The notes: a model not told the origin generated them from the letters alone. A stretch of DNA of 64,000 nt from Haematococcus lacustris (GCA_030144725.1 JASKMD010000019.1:4186985-4250984); one strand, 5' to 3'. Counted from the stretch's first letter, positions 17,601 to 32,094 are shown. Numbers and translations are program-made.

Positions 17601-20600
17601 ACATGACTCTGTGACTAACGGTCTGGCTATCACCTTCAGTCACTCGCGCTTGGACCCTGCTCTGCTTGTATTCTGTCGCAGGCACATGCTGCCTGTGCAG
17701 TGCGTGAAGGGGCAGTGGAGAACTGGTTGATCGCAGTGTCGTATTGGGAGGTGGCCTTGGCCAGGCGCTGTCTGCGGCGCTGGGCAGAGCACAGGCAGCT
17801 GCTACAGGAGCAACGAGGCAGAGCCATTGCCCTGTGGAAGGCTGCAGGCACGGCCATGTACTTCCAGCGTTGGCAGGAGGTGAGGGGTCCAGGCGTGGGT
17901 AGGGGCATCAGTGGTGAAGCACAAGCTTCATGCCTTCACGACACTGGCCACGCTCCCTAAAGCACATACAGTCTGAGGACAGCAGCAGGGGCAGCGATCA
18001 GGTCCACCAGGCCGCTCCCTCCCCATGATGCTTCCTGTCAGGCAAGGGCGCAGTGCTTCTTGCTTCACCCTGTGTGCTGCAAGCATTTAATGCTGCCAAC
18101 ATGTTGCCAACACAGTGTCTCATGCCTGATGGTTTAACACACGCAACGCCTGCGACATGAAGCTGTGCTACCCTGCATGTGTGCTGTGCCCGTTCCTGTC
18201 TTGCGTGCTGGGTGACATGATGTTCGTACCCAGGGGGTCAAGCAACTCCGTGTAGTCGCCCTCATGAGCGGGCAGCACAGCAGGCAGCGCACCATGGCTC
18301 GCTGCTTCCGAGCCTGGCGACAGTACCTCACTATGACAGTGGCCAAGGCCGAGGCTGGAGCCAGAGCCATGGCGTTTTGGATGGGACACAGCACCAAGGT
18401 GCGTTGCGGCAATCAACAGCACCCCCATGTTGGTCAAGCAGTGCCCCAGCACCCACGAGCAGCAAAGAGTCCATTGTAATGCAGCGAGGTGTGTCCACAT
18501 TACTTCAGGGTTAATCTTGTCATGCTCTGGCTCCACATCCCAAGCATGCGTCACAGGCATCATGGCATCAGGAAGGGCACAAAAAGAAAACCATTGAAGT
18601 GTGGCGCTGGGTCTGCAGGAAGGCCATGTTTGTCGAATGCCCTGTGCTGCAGGTCTGCTTTGTGGCGTGGCAGCAGCTGACTGCTAAGTCCCTAAAGCAA
18701 GGGGAGCACGCTGCAGAGCACCATCGCTTTGCCGCACGCAGGGTGCTGTTGCTGCTGTGGAAGAAGGCAGCCAGACGCCTGAAAGAGTGAGGACCCTCCC
18801 ATACACCACTCTTGAGAGGTGTCTGCAGCTGCCTAAGCCCAGTGCCAATGCCAGCATGGTGACCTTTCCCTGAGCTGCTGGACTCAAGCAGCACGCATTT
18901 AATGTCATAGTGACCATCTTTGACACATCCATTGTAGCTCCTTGCTCGCTGCCATGCAGGCTGCGGGTGGCAGGGCAGGCTATCACAAAAGCCCAAAGCA
19001 GCCGGCTGGTCTCTGCAGCTGTTCGGTCATGGCAGGTCCAACTGCAGCTGCGGCAGCGCTACACACAGGTTGTGGCAAGAGCAGCGGGGCGAATGCGGAA
19101 CCGCTTCCTGGCGGCTGCGTTTGCAAGCCTGCGCCAAAATGTTGCTCAAGCCCAGTAAGTGGGGACCTTACCCATTGACATACCCATGGTGCAACGCTGT
19201 CCATGCCGCATGCGCTGTCAATGGCATGACCATGATGGCTGGCTTCGTCAAAGTACCCACGCTCAGCACTCAATAAATGATGCTTCACAGTGCACACCCT
19301 GTTGCAGCTGAGAGGATGCAAGCAAGGCTACATGTGTGATCTGCTGTGTGATCTATGTGTGCAAGCTCATGCGCTGCTGCAGCCTGGAGGGGCAGGCCAT
19401 GCGGAAGGCATTGAGCTTCTTCAGCAACGGCACCCTGGCACGCAGCTGGAACAGCTGGCAGCAGGCTGTTGCCGTGGCACGAGGTAGGGTGTGAAGCCCA
19501 TTTGGAGGTTTGCCAGCAAGGTGCAACCTCCCAAACCTCCATTCCCCTGCCTCTCTATCCCTAACCTTTCCCTAAGCCCCTAACCTCTCCCTGACCTCAT
19601 TTCCCCCTTCTCCTTCTTCTCTTCCCCTTGTCAAGGCTGTCATGTAGGAGATAGTGGTAGACCGCTTGCTACACTCCCACGCCACTTCCCTTCTTGATGC
19701 TGGCGTGCATCTCTGCAGGAAAGCAAGCTGCCGTCAAGCATGCCCTGGGGTTCTGGCTGCACCAGCGCCTCTCAAGAGCTTGGGGGAGTTGGCAGCAGCT
19801 GGTGGTCATGGCGCATGACAACCACGCCTTGGCTATGGACCAAGTGGCAAGGGTCCTGGCCCGGCAGCTCAAGGTAGGCCGGGCCGAGGCTGCTGGTGGC
19901 AGATGCAGGCTTCCTAGCTGCCATTGAGAAGGCAGTCAGGCATGTGTTCTGACAGCTATGCCATGCTACGTGGGCGTCACTGGGTGATGGATGTATGTGA
20001 ACATATGTCTTCACTTTCCATAGGTATCCCACGTGTTCCACAGCATGCCAATTCCTTACAGGGAAGATTGGTGGTGTCTAACGCTGGGTGACCTTGCAGG
20101 GCCTTTGGGTGGAATGGCGACAATGGCTGGTGCGGCATCAAGCCAAGGCCCAGCTGGCGGCGCAGCACGCCCAGCGCATCCAGGCTGGTGTGGCAGTGCG
20201 ATGTGTCCAGGCCTGGCGGGCAAGCGTGAGCCAGCGTCAAGCAAACCTGAAAGTGAGGCCATGACATTCTCGGGTGGCAGCCTTAGACAGGGTGTGTGCC
20301 ATAGCCTGTTGCAGCACCCTGGTCTTATCGTCTGCACTACTGCCGGTGCAGGCCTTCGACCAGATTATCGCAATGGAGGTGACACGCCTGAAGTACCTGG
20401 CTTGTCGGCGCCTCCTCTCTGCTAGCCTTCTGCTCGCAAAGCAGGTAGACGCCGAGGCTGCTCTGGCCCGCAACCGTGGAGCCCGCATTGTCACTCACTG
20501 GCAAGCCCTGGCGCGCTTTAAGCACCACCGCCGGGACAGGCGTAACCTTGCCCTGCGCTCCGCGAGCAGCATTCGCCGCAGGCGCCTGCTCCAGGCTTGG

Positions 20601-23600
20601 TTGGTTGCCGCAACGATCCGGGCAGACCACCGCCATGTCTTATCCGTCGCCCGGGTCACAGCCAATCGACGTACGGCTGCTGCGGTGCTGAGCGCGCTCC
20701 GGGCAGCTGCTGCGCGTGGCATGACGAAGAAGACGCGGGGTATGGAGGCGTTGCTGCACTGGGAAGTGCAGCAGAAGGCGAGGGCCTTGGCTGGCTGGTG
20801 CGCCCGCACCCAGCACTGGAAGCTGAAGTCGGCTGCACAGCGGCGGGCTCACACACATCGCAGCACCCGTCTCCTGGGAGCAGCGCTCATTGGCTGGCTG
20901 GGCCAGTGGGTGCAACACCAGGTGATTGCCTATGCCTTGACAGCTGACCCGACTGTTTGCCTCGCTCGCCTTTCTCGCCTTTGGTATCTGCAGGACAATA
21001 TGTGACAGCTTCGAAGCCCATACTCTGAGTTAGGGTGCTTCATAGCAGGCTACTGCTCAGCAGCGGACAGGGGCCTATTCACACTGTGTTCATACTGTTG
21101 CCACACTCTCAGCAGGTGTTGTTGGATTTTTACAACAGTTACTCTGTTGATCTTGGGTCCCTGCAGTGCCACAAGTGCCTGTCCCCCACACCCCTGATCC
21201 GCTTGCTGTAACCAGGACAAGTGTGCGGCCGCGGTGCTGCTTCTCGGCAGCCGCCAGTCAGCCCGCCGTGCCCTCATCCTGCGTGAGTGGCGGCGTGTTA
21301 CTGAGACCCTGTCCCTGCAGCATGATGGGGTGCGGCGTGCACTTGCGCACTGGATTGCTAGCCGCCTGGGCACAGCCTTCTACGCTTGGCAGGTAAGGGG
21401 AGGCAGCACTGCCAAAAACTGCATGGGGCCTCCAGCTGTACAAATAATTACCACCCTGCCAAAACACCCTGCCGAAATTCCTGTGTGGATGCACAGCTTG
21501 TCGCATGTGATGTGTCCCTAGCACGAACCCAGTGTTATGCATTTGTTGGATCCTGTCACCAAAATGTCCATGCTCCATGCTGTTCATGCTGTCAAGCTTC
21601 AAGGCTGTCACGGCTGGATTTCAATGTCGGGGGTTATCTGGCAGGTGTTGGCCACTGCTAGGCAGCAGCTCCATTCTAAGCTGCAGACAGCCCTGGTGTT
21701 CTGGCTTACCACCAACATGGCGCGTGTATTCACTTGCTGGAGAAGCCACGTTGCGTACAAGGTGAGGTTGATGCCTGCCAGCCCCCTCGTCCCTCACTAG
21801 GGCCTACATTAGAGTCGGACCACTAGGGACCACTAGTTAGAATGCTACCTGCCGGCCCCACAACAACCTGCACTCCCCTGGCGAGGCGGCTGACTGCGAC
21901 GCCCCAGTACTACGCAGGCGGAGGTTTGGCAAAAGACTGCTGTGTACCTGGCAGTCGTCAACGAGCGGCGCGCATTCCACGCACTCGCAATGCTGCACGC
22001 GCACCTGCATCGCAAGCGCAAGACCCGCGACGCACGGCACGGCTGGAGGCAGCGCGTTTTGCGTACCGTACTCTTGGGCTGGCTGACTCGCGTGGGCGCC
22101 ACCGCGGACTTACAGGCTCGCCTTGCGCGCGTGTACCGTCAGGTGAGATGTGTGATGCGTCGGAGACAGAGGAGAGGCCATCATCACACCAACTGCCCGG
22201 CTGTGCGCAACACCCTGCCACTCTGCCCTCTTGACACCAGGTGTGTGGCAATCTAATGGCACAAAGCTTCCAGGGATGGCGTGACTACCTGCAGTACGTG
22301 TACAACAAGCGCATTCTAGCTGTCAGGGCCCTATACTTCTGGATGACCTGCCGCCTTCGGATGGCCTTCAGTGCGTTGAGGTGTGTGCACAGCCACCCAT
22401 GATACATTCGAGGTGCACTGATCAACCTGGTGACCCTCCCCTGTGCGCTGCTGGCACTGACTGCTGCAGGTGGTATGCACTGCACAAACAGATGGGCAGC
22501 ACCCTGGCCCTCAAGCACAGCATCACAGTCCTGCAGCGGGCGCTGGCAGCCTGGCGGGCCGAGGCAGTGTACCTGCAGGACCTGCGCATGCGCTGCATCC
22601 GTCTCATCACCAGATCCCAGTACCAGGTAGGCCAGCCTGGCACTCAACCCCCACACACTGCCAACCATTCTTGGCATTGTGGTCATGTTGGCTGCCCATT
22701 GGCATGGCCTGCAGTGCTTAGTGTGGATTCCTTTGTAAGGGTCAAGGATGCGTGTGGTTCTACAATGAGTACCGCCCCTCTTCATTGAATACCCACTTCA
22801 TTTGTTGCTCTCATCACCTCATGTGAAAGGCAAGGAGGAAGAGAAGGTGCAGAAGTGCTGGGTAGCCAAGGCGTGCTTCATGGGTCCCAAGCACGTTTCC
22901 GTCCGTCATGGTGAGCGAGTGCTGTGGCTGGCACACAGGTCCTGGCTGACGCGTGGAGCTGCTGGGTAGAGTGGCTGGAGTTGAAGCGGTCAGGCGACTT
23001 GCAGCACAGCAGGGCGGTGGCCTTCCTCTCACACTTCCTCCTGGGCAAGGCCTGGAACAGCTGGCGAGCTCACCATGCCCTGCATGTCACGGCGCAGCGG
23101 GTGCGTACCTCCTAGCCACTGCCCACTGCCCACTATTCTGGCAGGACAGCGTGCATCACTGACCTCCATCATTAGAGCACATCAAAACCAAGTATGTGGG
23201 GTCATCAGCAGCAAGGGGCAGCTGCATGTAGAGTGCATGAAAGCTTCACGTCTGCGCGCTAGCACATGCTGTGCCCTGCACACTGTTCAACTCTCATGGA
23301 GCTGTCCTGGTGCATGCGCAGGTCATGCGCCACATGCTGAACCGGGCCCTGGCGGTAGCCATGAATGCCTGGTGGCAGGCAGTGCTGCACCATCGGGAAG
23401 TCATGCTATGCTGTGAGCAGGTGTGGGCGAGTAGGAAGGAGGCTGTGGGGAGGAGGTTGTGGGCAGGAGGCTGTGGGCAGAAGGCTGTGGGCTGAAGACT
23501 GTGGGCAGGAGGCTGTATGTAGGGCTAAGCATAACTGTGGTCGCCATAGTGTCATCAAAGCAGCCAGTCTGGTTGTGCTTGCTGCAGTTCATGGTGCGGC

Positions 23601-26600
23601 TAGCCAACCAGGGCCTGGCCAAGGGTATGGATGCGTTCAAGTGCCACCATGAGCGCCGTCAGCGCAAGAGGCTAGCAGACAGCCACTTCTTCACCAAGAA
23701 AGCAAAGGAGGTGTGGCAATGCACATCAACCAGAGCACACGATACAGCTTGGACACATTGCCATGCAGGAACATTATGAGCCATCAATGTGCTCTTTCAA
23801 ATGGGTGGCGCCCTGTTACCAATGTGGTGGTTGGACAATCCCAAACAGCATACTGACATATCGTCATCCTGCCATGCCATGCAGCAGAAGAGTCAATGCA
23901 CAAGCGACTAACTGCTCGCACTAACCTGAAGATTCCTTTCTATTCAGCACAGTAGCCTTGTTGTCTGGCACCCGACAACAGTGCCTATTGCATATGCTAA
24001 TGCTGAAATGGACCCTTACATGGGGTGCCTGACTGCAGGTGCTGCTGGCCTGGCGCCTGGCCGCCAAGCTGTCCCTTGCCCTGGCCTTGTGGACGGGCAA
24101 CCTGCTGGGCCTGGCGTTCTCACAATGGTCCCAGGCGTGCAGGCGCCAGCAGCACCTGCGCATCACTGCTCTCACCGTGGCGCAGCGCTGGTCCCATTTG
24201 GGCCTCAACCAGGCCTGGCAGAGCTGGCGGGCCTTTGCTGGCTGGCGGGTGGGGCTCAAGGCAGCGGCCACTGCTGTGGTGGCAAAGATTGCCAATAAGG
24301 CGCTGCTGGCAGCCTGGAACAGCTGGCTGGAGTTCATGTGGGTGCGAGCTGAGCCAGCTGAGCCCCTGTGTAGAAGGGCAAGCATCATGCCTGTCCAGTG
24401 TCAATGGCTGTGGTGGTTATGGTGGTGGTGGCGGTTGTGGTGGAGGTGGTGTGACCTGGCAGCTGCTGGTGGGGATGACACTGCTGACAGCTGTCAGCTG
24501 CAAGGCTGCTCAGCTGCAATCACCTCTAGGAGGCTGCTGGACGTGGCGCCTGCATGCTGCTGCCTGCCTACCCACAGGTACCTCCAAGCCATCAAGCACA
24601 GAGCCCTGACAACCTTCACCCAGCGGTGAGCAGCAACTCTTCCTCCAGGCCCGAAAAGTCTGCAGTTGCAGCCACCGGCCTCTGCCATAACCCATGCATC
24701 AGTGTATGTGCCTTGCTGCACCTAATCTCAGGCAATGCAACGCATGACAGAGGTGCTGTGCATACCCTGTACCCATGATCCTGCTCTGGCCCCACCTGCT
24801 TACTCCTGCCTGCTTTCTGATAACATAATAATCTTCATCACCAAGCCATTGCCACCTGCTTGCCCGGCAGGGCCCTGGCCCGAGCCTGGAACACCTGGGT
24901 TGCTGCCACCTTTGACAAGGGCGGTGCCATGGCCCAGGCGCAGGCCATGTTCCTGCGTGCCACAGCCCGCATGGCAGCCACCTCCCTCTCAGCCGTGTTT
25001 CAGAGCTGGCGCAGCTACGCAGCCCGCATGACCCGTCTGCGCCTCCTTCTAGAGCGTGCCCTGGGCAGGCACTTGGAGCTGGCGCTACGGGGCTGGAGGT
25101 GGGTGAGGTTGATGAATTGGGGACATATGGCAGTGAGAGAAGTATGGGTTATGGCTCTGGCTGCAGACTGGTGCATCTGGTGACTGGCTTGGCTGTTGCA
25201 TTGGTGGCTGGCTTGCCTTGCGGGCTTGGCTGGTGGGGTGACGGGTGGCTTGGCTGGTGGGGTAGTAGGCCGGAGCGGGGTTCACCGTGGTAAGGGTACT
25301 AGTACTAGCTATACCCGGGTCAGGCAAAACAATTGCTTATGGAAGGACTAAGCCAAGCTGACACGTTGCTTGAACATGGAGTGGCCTTGCCAAATAGCCT
25401 CCCACCAGGGGTTCTGCTGACTCCATCGCTGTCCCTGTCACTTGCTCGCCGTAGGTCAGTGACTGCTGAGAAGCAGCAGCAGCGCAGGTGGCAGGCACAA
25501 GTGGACGCTGCACTGCACCACAACACTGACCTGGCCAACACCTGCCACGCTGTGAGTAGCAGCAGCCACCAAGCCAAGAAACGCCTTGTTATGTTAGAGA
25601 GTTTGTAAAATCCATGCAGAGAAGTGTACGAGGTTAGGTAGGTAGGTGTGTGTGTACACGATGCCCAGCTATGCACCAAGAGACACTGCAAAGTCTTCCC
25701 GCTATTGCTGTGCCCTCTATGTCTCTTGCTCCCGGTGAGCTGTACACCTTCACGCCGCACGCTGCAACAAGATGCATGTCACCTGCATGTGTAATTGTGC
25801 TGGTGTGGGCCCACAGGCTGTGAGGCGCTGGAGCCTGCTGCCATTGTGCTGTGCCTTCGAGGCCTGGCTGTCCAGCACTCAGCAGGCGCAGTACATGCGG
25901 CAGGCCACTGCCACGGCTGTGTTTGCCTACTTTGGTGGCCTGGCCCACAAGGCTTTCACTGCCTGGCTGCTGCATACGGTGGAGAGTCGGCAGCAGGAGC
26001 AGCGCCACAATGCCATCCTCCAATGGTCAGTGGCCTTGCCCATACAGGTTGCCACCCATGTCAGTTAAAAAACCCCCAGATGGCAGCTAGCATGTCACCA
26101 GTGAAGTGTCACCATGTTGAAGCAAACATCAACATAACACCTCCGTTGTAACGCTTGCGATGATGGCCCAACATGGATGTGATTGCCAGCCTGGTATGGC
26201 TGCTTTGCTGCGATGACCGGTGTGTGCCCATGCAACCTGGCTCGCACTTGCAGCCTGCACACGTACCGACTGCGCCGCATCTTTGCCTTCTGGGCCGCCT
26301 TGGCGCCCTACCTGCGGCACATGAAGGGGGCCATGCAAGCCATCCACTCCCGCCAGGCATCCCGGACACAGCGCAGCGCCTGGGCCTCCTGGCGCTACTT
26401 TGCTCACTTCTCCCACCTAGCCCGCAGCGTCTTGGCCAGGCTGGCCAGCAGGGTGAAGCTGGAGGCTCTCAGGCAGTGGCGGGCGGCGGCTGTGCTGCAG
26501 GCCTCTCGCAGAGCCAAAGTGCAGGTGATGCGTGCGGCTGCAGTGCAGTGCCTGCCTCTCTGCTGTGTACTGCTGCAGGGCTCCCCTCCACCCCTGGCCT

Positions 26601-29600
26601 AGGCTTGAAAGACATACTGTGACACACTGTCCTCATACACTGAACACTGTGAACAAATACTGAGGTATGGGCTTTGGCTTGCCTTCCCATACACGTGGCA
26701 TGTGAGCCAGGTGGCTGGCCCTCGGGTCTGCATATGACACAGGCAACCTCATGCTCATAACACATGCTAAGCTGGTGTTCTGCCTGCAGTCAGTCCTGCA
26801 TCGCCTGCTCCACCGCACGCTGAGCTGTGCATTCAACGGCTGGCTCAGCCACGCGCAGCAGTCGCGCCGCCTGGGCCTGTCAGCTGCAGCAGTGGTGGCA
26901 CGCCTGCGTAACCAGGCCCTGTATGCTGCCTGGAGGTCCTGGCAAGAGCTGGTGCAAGAGCAGCGTGAGGTGCGGGGCAGCAGGATCAGCATGTAGGAGG
27001 ATCAGCAGCGTGAGGCGGGTAGCAGGTTCAGCGCACATAGGATCTCCCCTACAACTAGGGGCTACGTTGCCAATGATCCAGTAGGTCATGCCCCTGACCA
27101 TCCACCCCTTTTCCTCACCACATGCATGTGTAGCTATCCTGCACATGCTGCCAGCTGGCCATGCCTGGATTGACCCAGTGGCCCAGTGGTGCTGTTCCAG
27201 TGTCCCATGCTCCAGCCAAGTCCCATACTCAGACAACCATGTGCCCACAGGATGCATGTGTCACCTTCCCACAGGTCGCTGAAAAGATTGCCACAGCACT
27301 AGGGCACTGGGGTAATGGCCGGCTGGCCCGCGCCTTCAACCAGTGGCTGGACTACTGGCAGCACAGGACCCTGGAGACCGTGGCTGACGTGCACTACTTT
27401 GGCAGGCTGCTGGACACAGCCTGGCTGGCCTGGCACCGGGTGGCGTCCGATTCCGTGGCCACGAGGGGCGTGGAGGCCAACAAGATGCTGACCTCCCGGC
27501 GCGCCTTGGACTGCTGGCGCCAGTTTGCCCAAGAGGCGCAGAGGCACAAGGCCCTTCCTGACATGCTGGCAGCCTTGGTAGCAGTCAGGACGCTGCAAGA
27601 CTGGCGGATGCTGACCAAGGTCAGTGTCGCATGCTGACAGGGCACTTGAACCCAACAGCTTACCGTCGTCAGCTTGCCGTCATCATGGCGTTCATTGAGA
27701 ATAAACCTGCACAGGTCACGCAGCATGTGCTCCACGAGCAAAGGACACGCAGCATATGCACCACAGACTGCAGATGATGGCTCTGCTCATGCTCCTAATG
27801 TTGTATCCAAACCACCTGCCTACAGGCCCATGCCCTGATGCGTGCCCTACGCCAGCGACGTGCTCTAGCTGGCTGGTACAACCGCGTGCTGCACCTGCAG
27901 CAGCAGCGGCTGCGGCTGCAGCAGGCCAGCCTGGTCAGCCGGTACAGTGTGCTGGCCAGGGTGTTCCGTGGCTGGCTGGGGTTTGTGAGGGGGCAGAACC
28001 TGAAGCGCACAGTGTTTGCGCAGAAGCAGGCCACTATTAAGGTAAGGCCGCCCTGGCCCCTTGCCTTCACACCACACACCATGCACTGCGACTTTACCTC
28101 CACCCTACACTCCTCCAACCCCCCTCCCATTCTCTTGCCGCCCCTTTCCTCCCACTCCCTCCCCTTTCTTCCTCTCCCCTCCACCTCTAAGCCGCCTCAC
28201 TCTTTCACTATCTTCTAGCAAATACATCCTACTCGAACTATATGTATAAAGTGGTTCCGTTCTGCATCATTTGATCCTTTCATCGTTCCATTATAGTGCC
28301 AGGCAGGTGTGGTGCAGTGCTCAGCAGGGCGAATGTGCCGCTCCTGTCTGCAGGAGGCGCTGCGAGTGGGTGAACAGATCCGGCAGCGCCGCAATGGAGA
28401 CCTGTTGGAGGCGGCCTACTACGCCTGGCAGCGGCGGGTGAGCTGGGGTGGTGTGGATGTGGCTGGGCGCAGCCATAGATACTAAGACCTGAGGGCCCAG
28501 CGGTGCCAGTGCTTCAGGCCAGCCACATGTGCTCGTTGCATCAATGGTGTTCAGGATTGGGCTGTGGGGCTGCATGCTTGCAGACACCATGTCAGGGGCC
28601 TCCCCACCACCTGTGCCCATGCCATCAGTGCAAGAGCTGGTGTCTGGTCAGCATAAGGTGTAGGGCAGGACAAGGTGACCTAGCTGACGAGGGCACGCTC
28701 TGTGTTGCACTCTTTGACCTTGTAGGCCAGCATCCAACGCCAGGCTGCCCAGCATGCTGCAGCCCTCCAGCACCGCAAGCTGATCTCCCTGGTGGGGGTC
28801 TGGCTGGAGGCCGCACGCGCCTCTGCCCTTGCAGCTGCCAAGGCTGATGCCCACTGGCGCAGGTGAGGCGTACATGTCATATGACAGTAGCACCGGCTCA
28901 GGCGTATCGCACATCAGGGTTTGTCAGCTTCAGTTTGACATTGTCAGCATGGGTTGGCAGTGACCCCTCATCCACCCCATCCCACCCAACCCCATCTTCA
29001 ACAGGGGCATCAGCAGCCCAGTCCAGCATCTGGCCGCAGCCCGCCAGGCATGGTGACCCAGCACAAGCAAGCCCTGTGGCCTCTGGTCCTGCCTGTCGCT
29101 GCAGAGTGACCCTGGACCACTACCTGTCCGCCTGGTCTGCTGCCGCTGCCAGCCTCGCTAAGCAGAGCAGCCGCCTGATGAACTCAGCGCAGCGGCACTG
29201 GTATCGCCACTGCATGCGGGCAGTCCTGACCACCTGGGTGCACCTGGGGCAGCTGGGGACGCAACGGCAAGACGCCCTGCTGCGCGTGTTTGAAACCCAA
29301 GTTGTTCAGGAGCGCAAGGTAAGGGAGGACATGGCAGCTGCACCTGCACTGCTACGCCACACAGTATTGACAGGGTCCATTGCGCATCTTCTTGCCGGTG
29401 CTGCTTCACTGAAACTGGTTTGGTGCAACTGCTGGTAGTGTTGGGAGGTGGCTGGCTGACTGAGTGGGTCTGAGTCAGCTGGCTTAGCTTGTCTGAGTTA
29501 GCTTGTCTATGTCTATGGATCTATGTCATAGACTAGGTGAGTGGGTGCATGTGTCAACAAAGGCCTAACGGTGGGTCAATGAGTGGGTGGGTGGGTGGGT

Positions 29601-31788
29601 ACATGTCTATGCACCTATGCAGACAAGCCTATGCAGTCAGCCATCAGGCTTCCTGCCTATCCACAGCCCAAAGACATGGTCTGATCTGGAACCTGATGTG
29701 GCAGCGTACGTGTTTGTATGTGTGTTTAAGCATGTAACTGCACACATGCTGATTCTTTTGCTTGCTGCCCTGCAGTGGCTCCTAGTTTCTGCCTGGGAGG
29801 CGCTGCTGGTGAACTTGCACCAGCGCAGGCGCCAGCAGGCTGCAGCCAACCTTGCTGCAGCTTCACGCCGCCGCCAGGTCAAGCTGGAGGTCTTCACCGT
29901 CTGGTTGCAGTACGCAACGGTAGGGTCATCACAGCGGCAGGGCTGCCGTTGTATAGAGTCCTCTGTCATGGACTGTTCCACCAACACTGAGCGTTTTGCT
30001 GCTGGCATTACTCTTATTGCATGCCCTGGCTGATGTCAATGCTTATGGTGTTTGGCTGGTGCCTATGGCTGGTGCCTATGGCTGGTGCCTATGGCTGGTG
30101 CCTATGGCTGGTGCCTATGGCTGGTGCCTATGGCTGGTGCCTATGGCTGGTGCCTGTGGCTGGTGCCCATGGCTAGTGCTGAGCGTCTGAGATGTGATGG
30201 GAGGGAGGTGTGGTAGGAGCAGGCCGCGCCCCAGGCGGTAGCTCCTCCCTTGTTGCATGCCAGTCCTACCGAAGTCATCTTCTTCATCTTATACTTCTGA
30301 GTGGGGGCTGGGCTCAACTGCTTGCTGCCCACCACCCACACTTGCCTCAGGCCATGCAAGGGAAGGCGGACCAGTCCTCTCCCTTTGCCTCACCAAGGTC
30401 CCAGCACGGTGACCGGCGCCTCATCCGGCGCACTGCTGCGTTGATGGGCAGCTGTGAGGTGCGGACTACTCGTGAACAACCCCAGCCAGTTTGCCTGTGG
30501 CCAGGGCAGGCAGCTGCCTGACCCACCCACAACACTGTATGTCAGCATTGTGCAGAGCATCACGTAGCATGTGACCAAGAGTCATTGACATGCATGTGCA
30601 GCATGGGCGTGTTTTGCAGCCATGCTGTACGTGTGATACGCAGCTGGTGACCATGCCGCATTACTAGAACCGCTGTGTGTCAATAATGTCGAGGATGAGG
30701 CATGTCCCCGAACACTATCAGCCACCGTGTGATCTGCAGGTTGATGCGGGGTCCGACATGTCTGAGGATGTGTTTGGGGACATCTACCAGCAGGGCCACC
30801 CCACCATGGCAGCCTGGTCCACGCCGTCCCGCCGGGCCAAGCAAGGCGCTCTCACCAGCCTGGCAATCCCAGAGGCAGAGGCGGTGTTAGATGCCACCAG
30901 CGGGCGGCTGGATCAACGCTACACATCCGACCTGGACTTTGGTCTGGCTCTGCACCATGAGCTCGACACCTGGCCGGGGAGGGACACATCCATTGCCGGT
31001 AGCCCAGATGGGCCCACTCGGTGGGTAGAGCCGGGTTAGAGCCGTGGTAGAGCTCGGTGGGGCCAGTCAGTCCAAGCCAACTTTCAATAAACTCACTTTA
31101 GAAGAGTGGGTTGTGTCCCTGTTCCTTCCCCCACAGCTTTGGCTCTAGATGAACTAAGCTTTGGCGATGTGTTTCCTCCCAAAACAGTGTGATGAGGTTG
31201 CCTGCTCATGCACTGTGTGGCTGCAGGCTGGGTGGCCTCCCCAGCGCTACCCCATTGATGATGACAGCCCGTGCAGGCCCCCGACCACCCAGCATCAGCT
31301 CCTGGGCCGCCATGCCTGCCCACGATGCGGGGCGCTTGGAGCTGCGAGCTGCTGCCAAGGCTGAGCTGCAGCGCACAGCAGGTGCCAGCAAAGCCGTCGG
31401 CCTGGCCCTGACCAGCCAGCCAGCCCCTACCCCAGCGCCCTTCAAGGCCATGAGCACTGGCTTCACCCCCACCTTCCACAAGCCCTCGACCTACCAGTCG
31501 CAGCCAGTGGGGCCGCAGCAGCTCCCTGGCACTCCCCTGCTGAGGGGGTGGAGGCCGCAGGAGGTGCAGCCCACTACCCTGGACCCAGGCATGCAAGGCC
31601 AGCTGCTCACGGCAGGCCAGTCCAGCATCCTGGCACGCTCCCTGCAGCGGGCGGCTGGCAACCCTCCCCTGGGTGGTGGGCTGCAGGGCGGGGCGAGCCA
31701 GATAAGGGCGCTGGGCTCGCCTGGGATGGGCTGGCAGCCAGCGGGCAGCCGTACTGGGGGCAGCAGCACTGACAGCAGCATTTATTGA
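14700..31788 (+). CDS. Sfi1-type repeat protein, probable centrin-binding centriole/basal-body scaffold
   Basis: About 37 exons. The N-terminal module (ending 14987, then 15071-15167, 15236-15313) encodes DYDFSIINDIL...VLPRYQVKPQEDVYYYRLLLKLSL; phases match. Exon 15418-17208 is a low-complexity Pro/Ser/Gln linker of about 600 residues with Q-runs. From 17350 to about 29920 nearly every exon carries one to several helical repeats of the Sfi1 kind, with Leu/Ala-x-x-Phe/Trp-x-x-Trp-(R/x) every 23-40 residues, for example LARAFNQWLDYW, LNQAWQSWRAFAGW and LSAVFQSWRSYA. In yeast and human Sfi1 such repeats each bind centrin on spindle-pole bodies or centrosomes; a basal-body role is inferred. The C-terminal exons 30740-31020 and 31227-31788 join in phase (CG|G Arg) and end in a Pro/Gly-rich tail with a stop at 31786-31788. 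The first exon is unresolved: two frames look coding between 14705 and 14880. Main other exons, approximately: 17682-17879, 18251-18398, 18652-18786, 18960-19152, 19361-19483, 19720-19873, 20100-20250, 20352-20921, 21214-21391, 21645-21760, 21919-22141, 22242-22381, 22470-22626, 22940-23100, 23322-23419, 23588-23708, 24039-24343, 24871-25097, 25817-26024, 26255-26525, 26790-26967, 27276-27618, 27826-28041, 28354-28439, 28727-28861, 29104-29318, 29776-29920. Confidence 0.8.
23430..23515. repeat. GGAGGCTGTGGGCA minisatellite
   Basis: Six imperfect copies of a 14-15 bp unit in an intron of the Sfi1-like gene. Confidence 0.8.
30056..30176. repeat. 13-bp minisatellite (CTGGTGCCTATGG)
   Basis: About nine tandem copies, drifting at the 3' end, in an intron of the Sfi1-like gene. 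Confidence 0.9.
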
Positions 31789-32094
31789 TGGAGGCATGCT
31801 GGAGGCAGCTGCATGGTGGGTTGTTGGGGTAGGGCGGGGCATGTGATGGGCAGCCCTGACTTACGCTGCCGCATCCAGATTCCACTTCACCATAGCCATA
31901 ATGCTGTTGGGTAAGGGTAACTAGCCATACCAGGCTGGCGATGGTAACTTACCATCATCATCATAGGATGGGGGAGCTGCTGTGCATCAAGCAATACTGT
32001 GCCGATGTGTTGCATGGGGCGCACAGTTCTAGCATGCGCCTTCACAAAGGCTCAGTGCTGGCTCAGACTTATGGGTGGTGGGCATGTGTGTGCA

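Noticed and set aside
30056..30176. Regular tandem repeat checked as a possible CRISPR array
   Set aside because: Units abut without spacers and the DNA is eukaryotic.
31086..31091. AATAAA as the end of the Sfi1-like gene
   Set aside because: It lies in an intron; the exon at 31227-31788 joins in phase and continues the protein.
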